Notes: a model not told the origin generated them from the letters alone. 11,746 bases of DNA from an uncultured Chromatiaceae bacterium (GCA_946481195.1 CAMLNG010000064.1:1-11746); one strand, 5' to 3'. Positions 1-6,339 are shown, numbered from the stretch's first letter. Translations and numbers: made by a program.

Positions 1-307
1 CCAGATCCAGCGCGCAGTTCAGTGCGGTCTGGCCGCCCATGGTCGGTAATACTGCACATGGACGTTCTTTTTCAATGATTTTTTCCACGACTTGCCAGTG
101 GATTGGCTCGATATAGGTCGCATCGGCCATTTCCGGGTCTGTCATGATAGTTGCCGGGTTTGAGTTCACCAGAATGACCCGGTAACCCTCTTCCTTCAGC
201 GCTTTACAGGCCTGAGCACCTGAATAGTCAAACTCACAGGCCTGACCGATGACAATTGGGCCTGCGCCCAGGATTAAAATACTTTTAAGGTCGGTACGTT
301 TTGGCAT
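1..307 (-). CDS. carB: Carbamoyl-phosphate synthase large subunit, N-terminal part (runs off left edge)
   Basis: This is the large subunit of glutamine-dependent carbamoyl-phosphate synthetase. It uses ammonia passed from CarA, bicarbonate and two ATP to make carbamoyl phosphate for arginine and pyrimidine synthesis in the cytoplasm. Only the first 102 codons are present; the E. coli protein is about 1070 residues. The translation starts [17 protein letters not shown] and continues with the ATP-grasp pre-domain signatures [34 protein letters not shown] and [14 protein letters not shown], almost identical to E. coli CarB as I recall it. The ATG is at 305-307 with a modest AGGA upstream. Only 18 bases separate it from the carA stop, so the two are surely co-transcribed and made in matched amounts. 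The frame is open to the window edge. Identity is very secure. Confidence 0.97.
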   Translation of the reverse strand, partial: MPKRTDLKSILILGAGPIVIGQACEFDYSGAQACKALKEEGYRVILVNSNPATIMTDPEMADATYIEPIHWQVVEKIIEKERPCAVLPTMGGQTALNCALDL

Positions 308-325
308 AGCTCTGTCAATCCTGGC

Positions 326-1456
326 TTATTTGGCGTTACGCTGTTGCATCAGTGTGATGAAGTGGTCAAACAACTCACTGGCTTCATGCGGGCCTGGGCT
401 CGCTTCAGGGTGTCCCTGGAAGCTGAACGCAGGTTTGTCCGTGCGGTGAATGCCCTGCAGCGAACCGTCAAACAGTGATTTGTGTGTTGCACGTAAATTG
501 GCCGGCAGTGTCGCTTCTTCCACAGCAAAACCATGGTTCTGCGCCGTGATCAGCACTTTTTTGCTGTCGAGGTTTTGCACCGGGTGGTTACCACCGTGGT
601 GACCAAATTTCATCTTCAGTGTTTTAGCACCACTGGCGAGCGCCAATAACTGGTGACCGAGGCAAATACCAAACACCGGAATGTCGGTTTCAAGGAAAGT
701 TTTAATAGCTTCGATGGCATAAGTACAAGGCGCCGGATCGCCCGGGCCATTGGACAGGAAGATACCATCCGGATTTAAGGCTAACACTTCAGCAGCAGGT
801 GTTTGTGCCGGAACGATAGTCAGACGACAGCCACGGTCAACCAACATACGTAAAATATTGCGTTTCACACCAAAATCGTAAGCAACGACGTGAAATGCTG
901 ACTCAGGCGCTGCCTTGTGGCCTTGTCCCAGCGCCCAGCTGCCTTCGGTGAAACTATATGCAGTTTTCACTGTAACTTCTTTCGCCAGATCCATGCCAGA
1001 CAAACCAGGGAAACTACGCGCCAGTTCCAGTGCTTTGGCTTCGTCGATATCACCCGCCATCAGACAACCATTTTGTGCGCCTTTTTCCCGCAGGATGCGG
1101 GTCAGTTTACGGGTGTCGATGTCGGCGATGCCGAGAACATTATGATCTTTGAGGTATTGACTAAGGGAACGTTGATTGCGGAAATTAGAAGCAAGAAGCG
1201 GAAGGTCACGAATAATCAGGCCTTTGGCCCAGACTCTGCCGGATTCCTCATCTTCATCATTGGTTCCGGTATTACCAATGTGGGGATAGGTCAAAGTGAC
1301 CATTTGTTCTGCATACGAAGGGTCGGTCAGGATCTCCTGATACCCGGTCATTGAAGTATTAAACACCACTTCACCAACCGACACACCTTCAGCGCCAATG
1401 GCTGTACCACGAAATACGGTGCCGTCTTCCAGTACGAGCAGGGCGGACTTAGTCAA
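326..1456 (-). CDS. carA: Carbamoyl-phosphate synthase small (glutaminase) subunit
   Basis: CarA hydrolyses glutamine and channels ammonia to CarB. The product is 376 residues, close to the 382 of E. coli. The N-terminal CarA-specific domain covers about residues 1-150 ([32 protein letters not shown]). The class I glutamine amidotransferase domain covers about 187-370: FLSNGPGDP at 233-241, nucleophile Cys265 in GICLGHQ, and the His349/Glu351 pair in FQGHPEA. I chose TTG at 1454-1456 as start because an ideal GGAGG lies 7 bases upstream and the protein then begins [11 protein letters not shown], matching E. coli CarA, which also uses TTG. A longer frame back to GTG at 1505-1507 would run through a terminator hairpin and is unlikely. 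The gene follows dapB after 197 bases and precedes carB by 18. The leader hairpin at 1474-1514 suggests attenuation. Confidence 0.97.
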   Translation of the reverse strand: MTKSALLVLEDGTVFRGTAIGAEGVSVGEVVFNTSMTGYQEILTDPSYAEQMVTLTYPHIGNTGTNDEDEESGRVWAKGLIIRDLPLLASNFRNQRSLSQYLKDHNVLGIADIDTRKLTRILREKGAQNGCLMAGDIDEAKALELARSFPGLSGMDLAKEVTVKTAYSFTEGSWALGQGHKAAPESAFHVVAYDFGVKRNILRMLVDRGCRLTIVPAQTPAAEVLALNPDGIFLSNGPGDPAPCTYAIEAIKTFLETDIPVFGICLGHQLLALASGAKTLKMKFGHHGGNHPVQNLDSKKVLITAQNHGFAVEEATLPANLRATHKSLFDGSLQGIHRTDKPAFSFQGHPEASPGPHEASELFDHFITLMQQRNAK

Positions 1457-1473
1457 GATAACCTCCAAACAGC

Positions 1474-1514
1474 AAAAAACGGGCGTAAAATGCTGCTGTT
1501 TTACCACCCGTTTT
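1474..1514 (-). terminator. Intrinsic terminator / putative attenuator in the carA leader
   Basis: Read on the minus strand, the arm AAAACGGGTGGTAAAA (1514-1499), an 8-base loop CAGCAGCA, and the arm TTTTACGCCCGTTTT (1490-1476) form a long stem with one bulged G and one G-U pair. A run of six T follows (1479-1474). It ends only 7 bases before the carA GGAGG (1466-1462), so no promoter can fit between it and carA: every carA transcript must read through it. An alternative pairing, AAACAGCA (1501-1494) with TGCTGTTT (1474-1467), uses part of the 5' arm and the loop and would break this stem. That is the layout of a terminator/antiterminator switch, although the effector cannot be told from sequence. 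It could also merely dampen read-through from dapB. Confidence 0.7.
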
Positions 1515-1558
1515 GACCCAGAAATTGTGTACTCAGTTCTGCCTAGGCAAACCTGCTT

Positions 1559-1588
1559 ATTCTAGGCCATTTGCGCTCTTTGGTCTAA
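1559..1588 (-). promoter_or_regulatory. Possible sigma-70 promoter for carAB (weak match)
   Basis: On the minus strand TTAGAC (1588-1583) and TAGAAT (1564-1559) are separated by 18 bases. The -10 matches four of six consensus positions and the -35 is poor. A perfect 10-bp palindrome TGCCTAGGCA (1540-1549) lies just downstream, where transcription would start, and could be an operator. E. coli carAB has two promoters controlled by pyrimidines and arginine. I saw no convincing arginine-repressor box in this gap, so the promoter assignment rests only on position and partial consensus. Confidence 0.3.
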
Positions 1589-1653
1589 CTATTTTTTGGA
1601 TTTTTGCGAAAATAACGGCTTTATCACAAATTTGCTCTAAAAATGCCAAAAAT

Positions 1654-2463
1654 CTATGTTAAGTCAGCCAAACCCAACACTTGTTGCATAGAATAAAGTC
1701 CAACCTGTTGATTTTTCAACCAGAGCGCAGCCCGGAGCGCACCTTGGGCAAAAGTATTGCGGCTGGAGGCTTTATGGCTGATTTCCAGCCTTTCGCCTAT
1801 ATCCGCAAACAGGGCTGTATGGTCGCCAATGATGTCCCCACCGCGCACTGTGGCAAAGCCGATGGTCTGCTGATCGCGCTCTCCCGTGATACCTTCGCGG
1901 CCATACACAGCGCACTCTTTTAAATCCCGGCCAATCGCTTTGGCGATACTATTGCCGATGGCAAGGGCTGTGCCGCTCGGAGCATCCTTTTTAAAGCGGT
2001 GATGGGCTTCGATAATTTCGATATCCGCACTCTGCCCCATCACCCGCGCTGCGGTTTGTACTAAATGCAGCAGCAAATTGACGCCAACACTCATATTCGG
2101 CGCCCAGACAATCGGAATAACCTTACTGGCCGCCTGAACTTCGGCATACTGAGCATCCGTCAGCCCCGTCACGCCAATCACCATGGCTTTTTTCGCCGCC
2201 ACCGCCAGCTGCAGATGCGCCAGCATGGCTTCCGGCATGGTGAAATCAACCCAGACATCGGCTGTTTCCACAGCTGCCAGACAGGTTTCAGTCAATGGCA
2301 GCTGTAATTTACCGCAGCCAGCCAGTTCGCCGGCATCAGTACCGGTCAGCTCAGAACCAACGCGTACAGTGGCGGCAGTCAGATTTAATTGTTGTTCTTT
2401 TGCTACTGTAACTAAAGCGCGGCCCATACGGCCATTGGCCCCAAAGATGCCAATTGAAGTCAT
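1654..2463 (-). CDS. dapB: 4-hydroxy-tetrahydrodipicolinate reductase
   Basis: DapB reduces 4-hydroxy-tetrahydrodipicolinate with NAD(P)H to tetrahydrodipicolinate, on the diaminopimelate/lysine pathway that feeds peptidoglycan and protein synthesis. The 269-residue protein compares with 273 in E. coli. The Rossmann nucleotide-binding loop [13 protein letters not shown] is at residues 5-17. DFTMPEA (73-79) and VTGLTD (98-103) line the cofactor site. The family signature [16 protein letters not shown] (152-167) carries catalytic His154 and the substrate-binding Lys158, and the C-terminal block [13 protein letters not shown] starts at 207. The ATG at 2461-2463 has AGGA about 9 bases upstream. 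It lies upstream of carA in the same direction, an order seen in many gammaproteobacteria. No terminator is visible after its stop, so read-through into the carA leader is plausible. It has its own hairpin-bearing leader (2487-2506). Complete and unremarkable. Confidence 0.98.
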   Translation of the reverse strand: MTSIGIFGANGRMGRALVTVAKEQQLNLTAATVRVGSELTGTDAGELAGCGKLQLPLTETCLAAVETADVWVDFTMPEAMLAHLQLAVAAKKAMVIGVTGLTDAQYAEVQAASKVIPIVWAPNMSVGVNLLLHLVQTAARVMGQSADIEIIEAHHRFKKDAPSGTALAIGNSIAKAIGRDLKECAVYGREGITGERDQQTIGFATVRGGDIIGDHTALFADIGERLEISHKASSRNTFAQGALRAALWLKNQQVGLYSMQQVLGLADLT

Positions 2464-2486
2464 TTGTGAATTCCTGTATCGCCAAA

Positions 2487-2506
2487 ATGGCAGTCCAGAC
2501 CGCCAT
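2487..2506 (-). promoter_or_regulatory. Hairpin in the dapB 5' leader
   Basis: In the dapB transcript ATGGCGGTCTGGACTGCCAT folds into a hairpin of about eight pairs, including one G-U pair that exists only in the RNA of this strand. Its last bases run into TTTT, and a second small fold GCCATTTTGGC overlaps the 3' arm. It ends about 23 bases before the dapB ATG, just ahead of the AGGA ribosome site. It could affect translation or act as a weak attenuator. The leader is far too short for a lysine riboswitch. Confidence 0.4.
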
Positions 2507-2610
2507 AATTAAAAAAGTGGCTTATTAAAGCAAAAAAATGGCGGCGGCTCTAATCAAATTTGCAGAGATCTACGCTTGTGTCGTATCTGCTACCCGTACA
2601 TCCTGTACAT

Positions 2611-2635
2611 AAAAAAAATTGCCAGGAGCAATTTT
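2611..2635 (-). terminator. Second terminator-like hairpin downstream of the sugar kinase
   Basis: On the minus strand AAAATTGC and GCAATTTT form a perfect 8-bp stem around a 5-base loop, and the descending arm continues into an eight-T tract (2618-2611). The stem has only two GC pairs, so it is weaker than the terminator at 2687-2712, which comes first. It may be a back-up terminator that isolates dapB from upstream transcription, or part of a repeat element. Confidence 0.45.
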
Positions 2636-2666
2636 CAACAACGCAACGCGTTGGCCTGAAAGGTGA

Positions 2667-2682
2667 GCGCCAGGGATGGCGC
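2667..2682. repeat. Short GC-rich inverted repeat, possibly a dispersed intergenic element
   Basis: GCGCCA-GGGA-TGGCGC is a perfect 6-bp stem with a 4-base loop, and it lacks a T tract directly at its end on either strand. It sits between two terminator-like hairpins and next to the palindrome CAACGCGTTG. The CCAGGGATGG core looks like the kind of short hairpin that recurs between genes in some marine gammaproteobacteria. That is an impression and needs a genome-wide count. Confidence 0.35.
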
Positions 2683-2686
2683 GAAT

Positions 2687-2712
2687 AAAAAAACGCACCC
2701 CGGAGGGTGCGT
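2687..2712 (-). terminator. Rho-independent terminator of the nucleotidyltransferase-kinase unit
   Basis: On the minus strand ACGCACCC and GGGTGCGT pair perfectly around the 4-base loop TCCG, and the stem runs directly into seven T (2693-2687). This is a textbook intrinsic terminator 74 bases past the kinase stop codon. It marks the end of that transcription unit and separates it from dapB. Confidence 0.85.
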
Positions 2713-2785
2713 AAGTCAGACAACAACATCCACTCAGTCGGTGTGTTGGTCTGTTTAGTTGTAACGAATTCGCGAAAAGCGCAAT

Positions 2786-3871
2786 TTATTTCAGCAAAGG
2801 CTGCAATTGGTCTTGTTGCGCCAGTAAATCCAGATACAAACGCAGCTGATTTTCAGCGCGCTGTAAATTGTGATTTGGCCTGTGCACAGCAAAATAACAA
2901 TCACCGTTTAAGTGGTCGGCCAAAAAGCGGATACCAATCATCAGACACATCACTTTGGCGCCAAGCCACAAACTTTGTCGCTCGGCCGGCGTGATGATAC
3001 CGGCCAATCCTTGCAGATAGCCTTGCGCTAACGCGGTGAAAATCTCCGGACGGATGCGCACCGCTGCCGGATTTAACGAATCTTCCGGCTCTGGCGAGCA
3101 GCAGGTGCGCACCATATCGCCAAAATCAAACAGCCAATAACCCGGCATGCAGGTATCCAAGTCGATAGCGGCAATACCACGCCCTTGCGTATCGGAATAC
3201 AGCATATTGTTGATCTTAGTGTCATTGTGGCAAACCCGGCGCGGCAGTGCTGCGCAGACAGCTTCAAGCTCTGCCACAAGAGTGCGCTGCGACAGGCAAT
3301 AATTTAGCAAATCCTGACAACCAGCAAGCCGGCCGGCTTTGTTTTGTGCGGCTGCGTCGTCCAGCTGTCGGAAACGAAACGCCAGATTGTGAAAATCCGG
3401 AATCACGGTATGTAGGTCATCAGCCGGGAAGTCGGCCAAGGCGGCGGCAAACTGGCCAAAGGTCAGCGCTGCGGCAAACGCCTGCTCGGCGGTGTCGACC
3501 ACTTCGATGCTTCGGCCGCCGTCAATAAAGGCTAACGCGCGTAAATCAGCTGAAACTCCACTTAAATACTGGCCATCAAGTCGCGGCTGCTGACGCAGGA
3601 TCTGCAGCGGATATTGGCCTTCTGCCTGCTTTTTCTCCAGATGCTGTTCAATCCGCAGCGCATTGTCGACCAGCTGCTGTGGCGACGGGAAAATCTGCGT
3701 ATTGATTTGCTGAAGAATGAGTCTTTGTTTCGCATTTTCAACAAGATAAGTCCGATTAATATGGCCATTGCCAAACACCCTGACCGAAGCATCCGCTGAA
3801 AACTGATAAGCAGCCAATACATCGGCTGGCAATAATGACGACACCGCAGCTGCGGCTGATTCAACTGACAT
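2786..3871 (-). CDS. APH/choline-kinase-fold sugar kinase, N-acetylhexosamine 1-kinase (NahK)-like
   Basis: This is a predicted cytoplasmic kinase of the aminoglycoside phosphotransferase fold (phosphotransferase enzyme family), 361 residues, close to about 359 for bifidobacterial NahK. Visible motifs are the glycine-rich loop FGNGHINRTYLV (33-44), catalytic loop HNDTKINN (215-222) with base Asp217 and metal ligand Asn222, the metal-binding IDLDT (236-240) and FDFGD (248-252). These resemble NahK-type anomeric kinases more than antibiotic kinases. The likely reaction is ATP-dependent phosphorylation of a free hexosamine or similar sugar at C1. I chose ATG at 3869-3871, which has AGGT 7 bases upstream and matches family length; a GTG start at 3898 would add nine residues. 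The nucleotidyltransferase gene lies 58 bases upstream and should act next on its product. The cell-wall recycling kinase AmgK is an alternative relative. The substrate is unknown. Confidence 0.8.
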   Translation of the reverse strand: MSVESAAAAVSSLLPADVLAAYQFSADASVRVFGNGHINRTYLVENAKQRLILQQINTQIFPSPQQLVDNALRIEQHLEKKQAEGQYPLQILRQQPRLDGQYLSGVSADLRALAFIDGGRSIEVVDTAEQAFAAALTFGQFAAALADFPADDLHTVIPDFHNLAFRFRQLDDAAAQNKAGRLAGCQDLLNYCLSQRTLVAELEAVCAALPRRVCHNDTKINNMLYSDTQGRGIAAIDLDTCMPGYWLFDFGDMVRTCCSPEPEDSLNPAAVRIRPEIFTALAQGYLQGLAGIITPAERQSLWLGAKVMCLMIGIRFLADHLNGDCYFAVHRPNHNLQRAENQLRLYLDLLAQQDQLQPLLK

Positions 3872-3929
3872 AGAACTTACCTGATTGACGGCCCACACAC
3901 GATGAGAGCAAGCCGGCTATTGTGCTTGA

Positions 3930-4796
3930 TTAGATTTTATTGTCAAAAAAACTGCCGAGCGCAGCTAAATCGGCAGGATACGTGATCCCCTGCCAGGCCT
4001 CTGCCGAGACTTTCACGCTAAGTTGTTGCCCCTGCTGCAGCGCCTGATCCACCGCATACGGTAAATAAGATTCAGCTTTTTCGTCGGGACCGGCCTGAAA
4101 AAACTGCTGCAACTGGGTTTCCAGCCGCGTCAGCAGGTTTGGAGTAAAACCCCAGATATTCATCGACACCAACTGCTGTCCGGACAATGGCTGGCGTACA
4201 CCTTGTGGATCTAACCCACTGAGCCCGCCATCCGCGCCGGCATGGATCTCAGTCCACTCAGCGACCTTTAACAACAAGCCGTTTTCTACCTGACAACAAC
4301 CGCGGTTCACCCCGCCATGTTCCGATAAAGTCAGCGCCAGTGGATAAGCCACCATGGCCCAGTTGTCGCCCGGAGTAGAAAAATGCTGCACTAACTGAAG
4401 CATCGCATCGGCACCATAATAGTCATCGGCGTTGATGACGATAAAAGGCTGCATTAGCTGCCGGCGAGCTGTCCAGACCGCATGCGCTGTACCCCAGGGT
4501 TTGGTTCTGGCAACAGTTGGCAGGGCGCAACCTGCAGGAATGTCGTCAAGGTGCTGCACAACGAACTCAACTGTCAAATCCGTCGGAAAAGCAGGCAACA
4601 CTTGTTCCGTGAACAATTGTTGTAAGTTCTGCCTGATCACCAACACCAGCTGGCGGACACCGGCGCGGTATGCGTCCATCACGCTGAAGTACAACAAAGG
4701 CCGGCCGGTATTACCGACCGTCGCCAGCTGTTTATCACCGCCAAAACGACTGCCCATGCCACCGGCGAGCACTAATAATGAAACCGCAGCAGCCAT
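3930..4796 (-). CDS. Sugar-1-phosphate nucleotidyltransferase (NTP_transferase family)
   Basis: This 288-residue cytoplasmic protein belongs to the nucleotidyl transferase family that joins a sugar-1-phosphate and an NTP to give an NDP-sugar and pyrophosphate. The N-terminal signature AGGMGSRFGGDKQ (11-23) supplies the phosphate-binding loop with Arg17 and Lys22. KPWGTAHAV (99-107) fits the nucleotide-base contact region, INADDYYG (121-128) carries the metal-binding aspartate, and SMNIWGF (211-217) matches the sugar-binding strand. ATG at 4794-4796 has AGGAG 10 bases upstream. It precedes the sugar kinase in the same direction, so together they can turn a free sugar into an activated sugar. 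A terminator hairpin just before the gene separates it from yqhD. The protein is longer than the MurU type (about 220 residues) and lacks a GlmU acetyltransferase domain. The nucleotide and sugar used cannot be read from sequence. Confidence 0.8.
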   Translation of the reverse strand: MAAAVSLLVLAGGMGSRFGGDKQLATVGNTGRPLLYFSVMDAYRAGVRQLVLVIRQNLQQLFTEQVLPAFPTDLTVEFVVQHLDDIPAGCALPTVARTKPWGTAHAVWTARRQLMQPFIVINADDYYGADAMLQLVQHFSTPGDNWAMVAYPLALTLSEHGGVNRGCCQVENGLLLKVAEWTEIHAGADGGLSGLDPQGVRQPLSGQQLVSMNIWGFTPNLLTRLETQLQQFFQAGPDEKAESYLPYAVDQALQQGQQLSVKVSAEAWQGITYPADLAALGSFFDNKI

Positions 4797-4819
4797 AGCT
4801 GGTGTTCTCCTGCCTGAAT

Positions 4820-4844
4820 AAAACAGCGCCGGCTAACCGGCGCT
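4820..4844 (-). terminator. Rho-independent terminator after yqhD, close upstream of the nucleotidyltransferase
   Basis: On the minus strand AGCGCCGG and CCGGCGCT form a perfect 8-bp GC-rich stem around TTAG, followed by GTTTTATT. It lies 73 bases past the yqhD stop and ends about 23 bases before the nucleotidyltransferase ATG. It therefore either ends yqhD transcripts or attenuates entry into the sugar-activation genes. No strong promoter is seen between it and the next start codon. Confidence 0.7.
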
Positions 4845-4917
4845 TATTAACACTTTAACAACAATGTACCACAGTTCTGGCTGCACCGTCAGCAAAGCGC
4901 CTGTTACAAGGCCCCTT

Positions 4918-6072
4918 TTATAAAGCACGCTGCAAAATGTGCGAAACCACTTCAGGTGTGATATCGCCGTGTTCACCTAACCGCTCAGCTTTTAACTCGG
5001 TCAGCTTCGCGACAACAGCCGCCTTGGCGTCAGCGTTGATGCCATAGTCGGCCAACCGGGTCGGCACGCCCATTTGCTCAAAAAACGCCCGGGTATGACT
5101 GATGGTTTCATCAATCAGGCGCTCTTCGTCCTGATGTTGCAGATTAAACACGCGGCGGCCGTACTGTAATAACTTCTCGCGCTTTTGCTCACGCTGTTGC
5201 TGCATTACTGCCGGCAGTACTATGGCCAGCGTCTGGGCGTGATCCAGGCCATATAAAGCTGTCAGCTGATGGCCAATCATATGAGTTGACCAGTCCTGTG
5301 GCACACCAACACCAATCAGGCCGTTTAACGCCATCGTCGCAGTCCACATCAGATTGGCGCGGATGTTGTAATCCTGCGGCGCGGCTATCGCCTTGGGGCC
5401 GAACTCCAGCAAAGTCAGTAACAACCCCTCAGCAAACCGGTCCTGCACTGCAGCACCAACCGGATAAGTCAGGTATTGCTCCATCACGTGGATGTAAGCA
5501 TCAACCACGCCATTAGCAAGTTGTTTGGCCGGTAACGAATAAGTCACTGTCGGGTCCAGTACGGCAAATTGCGGGTATACCAAAGGGCTGCCAAAAGACA
5601 ATTTTTGCTGCGTCGCCTGTTTGGTGATGACGGCAAAGCCATTACTTTCAGAGCCGGTGGCCGGCAACGTCAGCACACACCCCAACGCCACAGCGGCTTT
5701 TAACTTCACCGGTTTACTGAGGATATCCCAGCCATCGCCTTGATAACGGGCAGCAGCTGCGATGTATTTAGTGCCATCAACCACACTGCCGCCGCCAACA
5801 GCCAGCAGGAAATCAATTTGTTCGGCATGCACCAGCGCCACCGCTTTGCTCAGGGTTTCGTAGCTTGGGTTCGGCTCAATACCGCCAAATTCAAACACTG
5901 TGAAATCTTTGAGCGCCGTTTTGACCTGGTCATAGACGCCGTTATGCTTGATAGAGCCGCCACCATAAGTCAATAACACCCTAGCACCAGCCGGCACTAA
6001 CTGCTTCAGTTCTTTGATCTGGCCTTCGCCAAACACAATACGGGTCGGATTCTGGAAGGTAAAATTCAGCAT
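4918..6072 (-). CDS. yqhD: Iron-type NADPH-dependent alcohol dehydrogenase / aldehyde reductase, YqhD-like
   Basis: YqhD reduces a broad range of short-chain and toxic aldehydes with NADPH, helping detoxify products of lipid peroxidation and glycation in the cytoplasm. The 384-residue protein (E. coli 387) aligns along its whole length with E. coli YqhD as I recall it. TYGGGSIK (35-42) and AVGGGSVVDGTK (91-102) form the nucleotide-binding region. Metal ligands are Asp191, His195, His264 and His278, each three residues earlier than in E. coli. NGVVDAYIHVMEQY (187-200) and GLDHAQTLAIVLPA (275-288) are family signatures. I chose ATG at 6070-6072 because GGAG lies 6 bases upstream; a longer frame to 6153 adds 27 residues without homology. 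No YqhC-type regulator is adjacent. It is divergent from the antiporter gene, with a 267-base shared intergenic region. Confidence 0.93.
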   Translation of the reverse strand: MLNFTFQNPTRIVFGEGQIKELKQLVPAGARVLLTYGGGSIKHNGVYDQVKTALKDFTVFEFGGIEPNPSYETLSKAVALVHAEQIDFLLAVGGGSVVDGTKYIAAAARYQGDGWDILSKPVKLKAAVALGCVLTLPATGSESNGFAVITKQATQQKLSFGSPLVYPQFAVLDPTVTYSLPAKQLANGVVDAYIHVMEQYLTYPVGAAVQDRFAEGLLLTLLEFGPKAIAAPQDYNIRANLMWTATMALNGLIGVGVPQDWSTHMIGHQLTALYGLDHAQTLAIVLPAVMQQQREQKREKLLQYGRRVFNLQHQDEERLIDETISHTRAFFEQMGVPTRLADYGINADAKAAVVAKLTELKAERLGEHGDITPEVVSHILQRAL

Positions 6073-6125
6073 AACGGGCTCCGGCAATGGTGAGACAAAG
6101 TGGAAAACTTTAGATCGCTCAGACA

Positions 6126-6153
6126 GATATGGTCGCGTTGTGACGTATTTCAA
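6126..6153 (-). promoter_or_regulatory. Possible sigma-70 promoter for yqhD
   Basis: On the minus strand TTGAAA (6153-6148, five of six consensus) is followed after 16 bases by CATATC (6131-6126, three of six). The position, 54 bases before the yqhD ATG, is reasonable. The weak -10 suggests an activator is needed or that the true promoter is elsewhere. Confidence 0.35.
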
Positions 6154-6162
6154 GGGAAAAAA

Positions 6163-6186
6163 TTCGGCATTTGCGGCAAATTGCGG
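6163..6186 (-). repeat. Three short direct repeats upstream of the yqhD promoter candidate
   Basis: On the minus strand CCGCAA, CCGCAA and CCGAA begin 10 and 9 bases apart (plus strand TTGCGG at 6181 and 6171, TTCGG at 6163). They lie just upstream of the candidate -35. Spacing of about one helical turn is what an activator binding one DNA face would use, but three short copies could be chance. Confidence 0.3.
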
Positions 6187-6219
6187 TAAAACATCGTTAT
6201 AAGCAAGTCCTAATTCATA

Positions 6220-6248
6220 TTGACAGGCCTTCTGGACGTCCTTATATT
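6220..6248 (+). promoter_or_regulatory. Sigma-70 promoter of the antiporter gene
   Basis: A perfect -35 TTGACA (6220-6225), a 17-base spacer and TATATT (6243-6248, five of six) make the best promoter in the window. Transcription should start near 6255, giving an untranslated leader of about 85 bases before the ATG at 6340. An 8-bp palindrome GGACGTCC (6234-6241) fills the end of the spacer and could be a repressor site. Confidence 0.7.
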
Positions 6249-6297
6249 CCGCAAAATTATTAAAAACATAAAAGTAATTAAATTAACCAAGATTGCT

Positions 6298-6318
6298 CCG
6301 GTGTCAGATTGACACCGG
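6298..6318 (+). promoter_or_regulatory. Perfect inverted repeat in the antiporter leader
   Basis: CCGGTGTCA-GAT-TGACACCGG is a perfect 9-bp inverted repeat with a 3-base centre. It ends 21 bases before the antiporter ATG and is not followed by a T tract, so it is not a typical terminator. In DNA it has the look of an operator for a dimeric regulator; in RNA it would form a stable hairpin just upstream of the GAGG ribosome site. Either would fit control of the antiporter. Confidence 0.5.
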
Positions 6319-6339
6319 CATTTGATACCGAGGTTTAGC

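Larger units (their letters stand above)
2464..2785. other. 322-base gene-free region between the sugar kinase and dapB
   Basis: No credible gene is seen here on either strand. On the minus strand, from the kinase stop downward, it holds: an unremarkable 73-base 3' trailer; a strong terminator (2687-2712); a GCGCCA/TGGCGC hairpin (2667-2682); a perfect palindrome CAACGCGTTG (2644-2653); a second terminator-like hairpin (2611-2635); an inverted repeat GTACA-TCC-TGTAC (2596-2608); then about 130 bases of AT-rich sequence with the dapB leader hairpin. A dapB promoter probably lies in the AT-rich part. The best pair I found, TTGCTT and AATTAT spaced by 17 near 2507-2535, is a poor match. The density of short inverted repeats suggests a dispersed intergenic repeat. 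Confidence 0.6.

Noticed and set aside
917..1354. Plus-strand open frame of 145 codons inside carA
   Set aside because: It is antisense to a well-conserved gene, has no family features or ribosome site, and mirrors the codon structure of carA.
1457..1653. Arginine-repressor boxes upstream of carA
   Set aside because: I looked for TGAAT/ATTCA-type 18-bp boxes on both strands and found no convincing match.
2464..2785. Lysine riboswitch upstream of dapB
   Set aside because: The hairpins present are short and separate, and do not form the five-helix junction of that riboswitch; much of the region belongs to the upstream gene's terminators.
2786..3871. Aminoglycoside resistance kinase
   Set aside because: The fold is shared, but the glycine loop, HNDTKINN motif, length and pairing with a sugar nucleotidyltransferase point to a sugar kinase.
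4432..4821. Plus-strand open frame of 129 codons antisense to the nucleotidyltransferase
   Set aside because: The opposite strand carries clear nucleotidyltransferase motifs over the same bases, and this frame ends inside the terminator.
6073..6153. 27-residue N-terminal extension of the aldehyde reductase
   Set aside because: It does not resemble the family, while the internal ATG at 6070-6072 has a good GGAG site and gives the expected length and start.
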